50,664 nucleotides of DNA from Chara braunii (Eukaryota; Streptophyta; Charophyceae; Charales; Characeae): assembly GCA_003427395.1 (NCBI GenBank), contig BFEA01000210.1, positions 2,110,081-2,160,744 of the forward strand, written 5' to 3'. The translations under genes and the position numbers were made by a program. The notes under the pieces were generated by a model. The model was not told the DNA's origin, made no database searches, and saw only the letters and a list, made by a program, of their open reading frames with translations. Below are positions 49,871 to 50,664 of the stretch, piece by piece. Each line of letters starts with the position of its first letter. Position 1 is the first letter of the stretch.

Positions 49871-50045
49871 CACCTAACTGAACCCCCTCAGCTCCCTCCC
49901 CTTCCTCAGGAGCGCCCTCCTCCCCCACCTCAGACCCCTATATAAAATTAAAAAAAACGTTGGCGTTCGGTCGATTTCCGGACACGTTGGCGTTCAGTCA
50001 TTTGAGTTCGCGCTCGCCGATCGAAAGCGAACAGTATGCGACTAT
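49871..50045. other. Short spacer with a 15-bp direct repeat
   Basis: CGTTGGCGTTC(G/A)GTC occurs at about 49959 and 49985. TATATAAAATT at 49939 could be a TATA-like sequence, but no transcript is evident. Confidence 0.3.
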
Positions 50046-50489
50046 GAGGCTCGCCACACAGGCTGTCGAAAACCTGCTTTTCGACAATTTTGCATGGCCA
50101 CACAGACTTTCGAAGAATTGCGGCTAAAAAAACTTTCCACAGGTGTCAGAATGGTCCTTTCGACAGCCGCCCTCCAGCAACCGTTTCCACCACTGCAGAC
50201 TGCAGGTGACGGAAATTCGACAGTGGCCCGCCGACCTTTCAAACATTGAGTTCGAATTTGCCTTGTCATTGGCAGGGACTGTTCAGTCAACTTCCGTGAA
50301 ACTGGTCCGCCTGGCCATGATAAAAAACCTTGCCTGGCTATGACCAAAAACCTTGCCCCTCGACAGTCTGTGTGGCGAAGGGACCAAAAACCTTGCCCCT
50401 CGACAGTCTGTGTGGCGAAGGGGGCGGAAATTGTCTACGTCCCGACTGTCAAAAAAATTCGACATTCGACAGCCTGTGTGGAGAGCCTC
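50046..50489. mobile_element. 444 bp TIR element (MITE-like) with TAT target duplication
   Basis: The left end 50046-50070 (GAGGCTCGCCACACAGGCTG...) pairs with 50465-50489 at 24 of 25 positions. TAT flanks both sides (50043-50045 and 50490-50492). CGACAGTCTGTGTGGCGAAG-like motifs are repeated inside: two 40-bp tandem units at 50343-50422 and an inverted one near 50098. Repeated subterminal motifs with a 3-bp target duplication are typical of CACTA- or PIF-type non-autonomous elements; the family is not decided. Confidence 0.75.
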
Positions 50490-50664
50490 TATGTATAATA
50501 AATTATTGGGACAAGTACGTTTGTGTCACAAACGAAGTTCAAAAGGGCAAAAAAAACAATAATGGGCAACGAAAAAATGGCCGTAGTTCGAAAAGGCAGT
50601 CATAACATCAGAAGGCGGTAACATCAGGCCCCGAGTTTGGAAAGGGCGGTTGTAGCACACTTTC
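50490..50664. other. No supported feature
   Basis: AT-rich flank of the TIR element followed by a short mixed sequence running off the window. Nothing recognised. Confidence 0.5.

Noticed and set aside
48625-49945. ORFs rich in Leu, Ser, Pro or Glu in the polypyrimidine tract
   Set aside because: They follow directly from TCC/TTC triplets and occur in all frames on both strands.

Overview
The window is eukaryotic, gene-poor and made almost entirely of repeats. The evidence is a decayed Ty3/gypsy retrotransposon, several decayed L1-like LINEs (APE endonuclease, reverse transcriptase, C-terminal RT-associated zinc finger), tRNA-derived SINE heads, a U6 snRNA-derived sequence, poly(A) tracts, microsatellites and minisatellites. 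No intact host gene, operon, rRNA or tRNA gene was recognised. The lineage cannot be fixed. The primer-binding site fits an initiator-Met tRNA, and the LINE layout (ORF1 plus ORF2 ending in a zf-RVT module) is plant- or protist-like, but this is inference.

Layout. 1-6434 (-): a Ty3/gypsy element reading gag, zinc knuckle, protease, RT, RNase H, PHD finger, integrase, broken by single stops and two frameshifts. 6435 to about 7300 (-): its probable 5' LTR, which carries a conserved ORF. A second copy of that ORF sits at 46652-47134 (+) in what looks like a solo LTR. 7440-9155 and 43540-45180: two copies of a 1.6 kb dispersed repeat; the first contains an embedded Nextera mate-pair adaptor, so the assembly is suspect there. 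9160-10640 (-), 11060-15600 (+), 15600-21430 (+), 42430-42690 (+) and 43000-43250 (+): related LINE copies or fragments. The third is split by a 1.36 kb insertion bearing two tRNA-derived SINE heads.

22061-42300 is the unusual part. A 4.5 kb unit occurs at 22061-26612 and 29384-33906, and a third, diverged head module starts directly after the second copy. The unit contains a 38-bp minisatellite, a run of long perfect hairpins and a 72-bp minisatellite of palindromes followed by T-runs. Between and beyond the copies lie two copies of a 0.92 kb composite element with a U6 snRNA 3' half on the minus strand (26613-27530, 41375-42300). There are also arrays of short hairpins in which the loop is conserved while the two arms change together (27655-28119, 36275-37105). 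Hairpin density through this stretch is far above chance, and none of it encodes a recognisable protein. I read it as a set of non-coding mobile or satellite elements selected for RNA or single-strand DNA structure.

47400-50664 holds small structural elements: a poly(A)-only retroposition scar with target-site duplication, a 224 bp foldback bounded by TTAA, a G-run tract, a 1.4 kb polypyrimidine tract with a repeated box and a long palindrome, and a 444 bp TIR element with 3-bp target duplication. The genes do not form a pathway; the only functional links are within each transposon.
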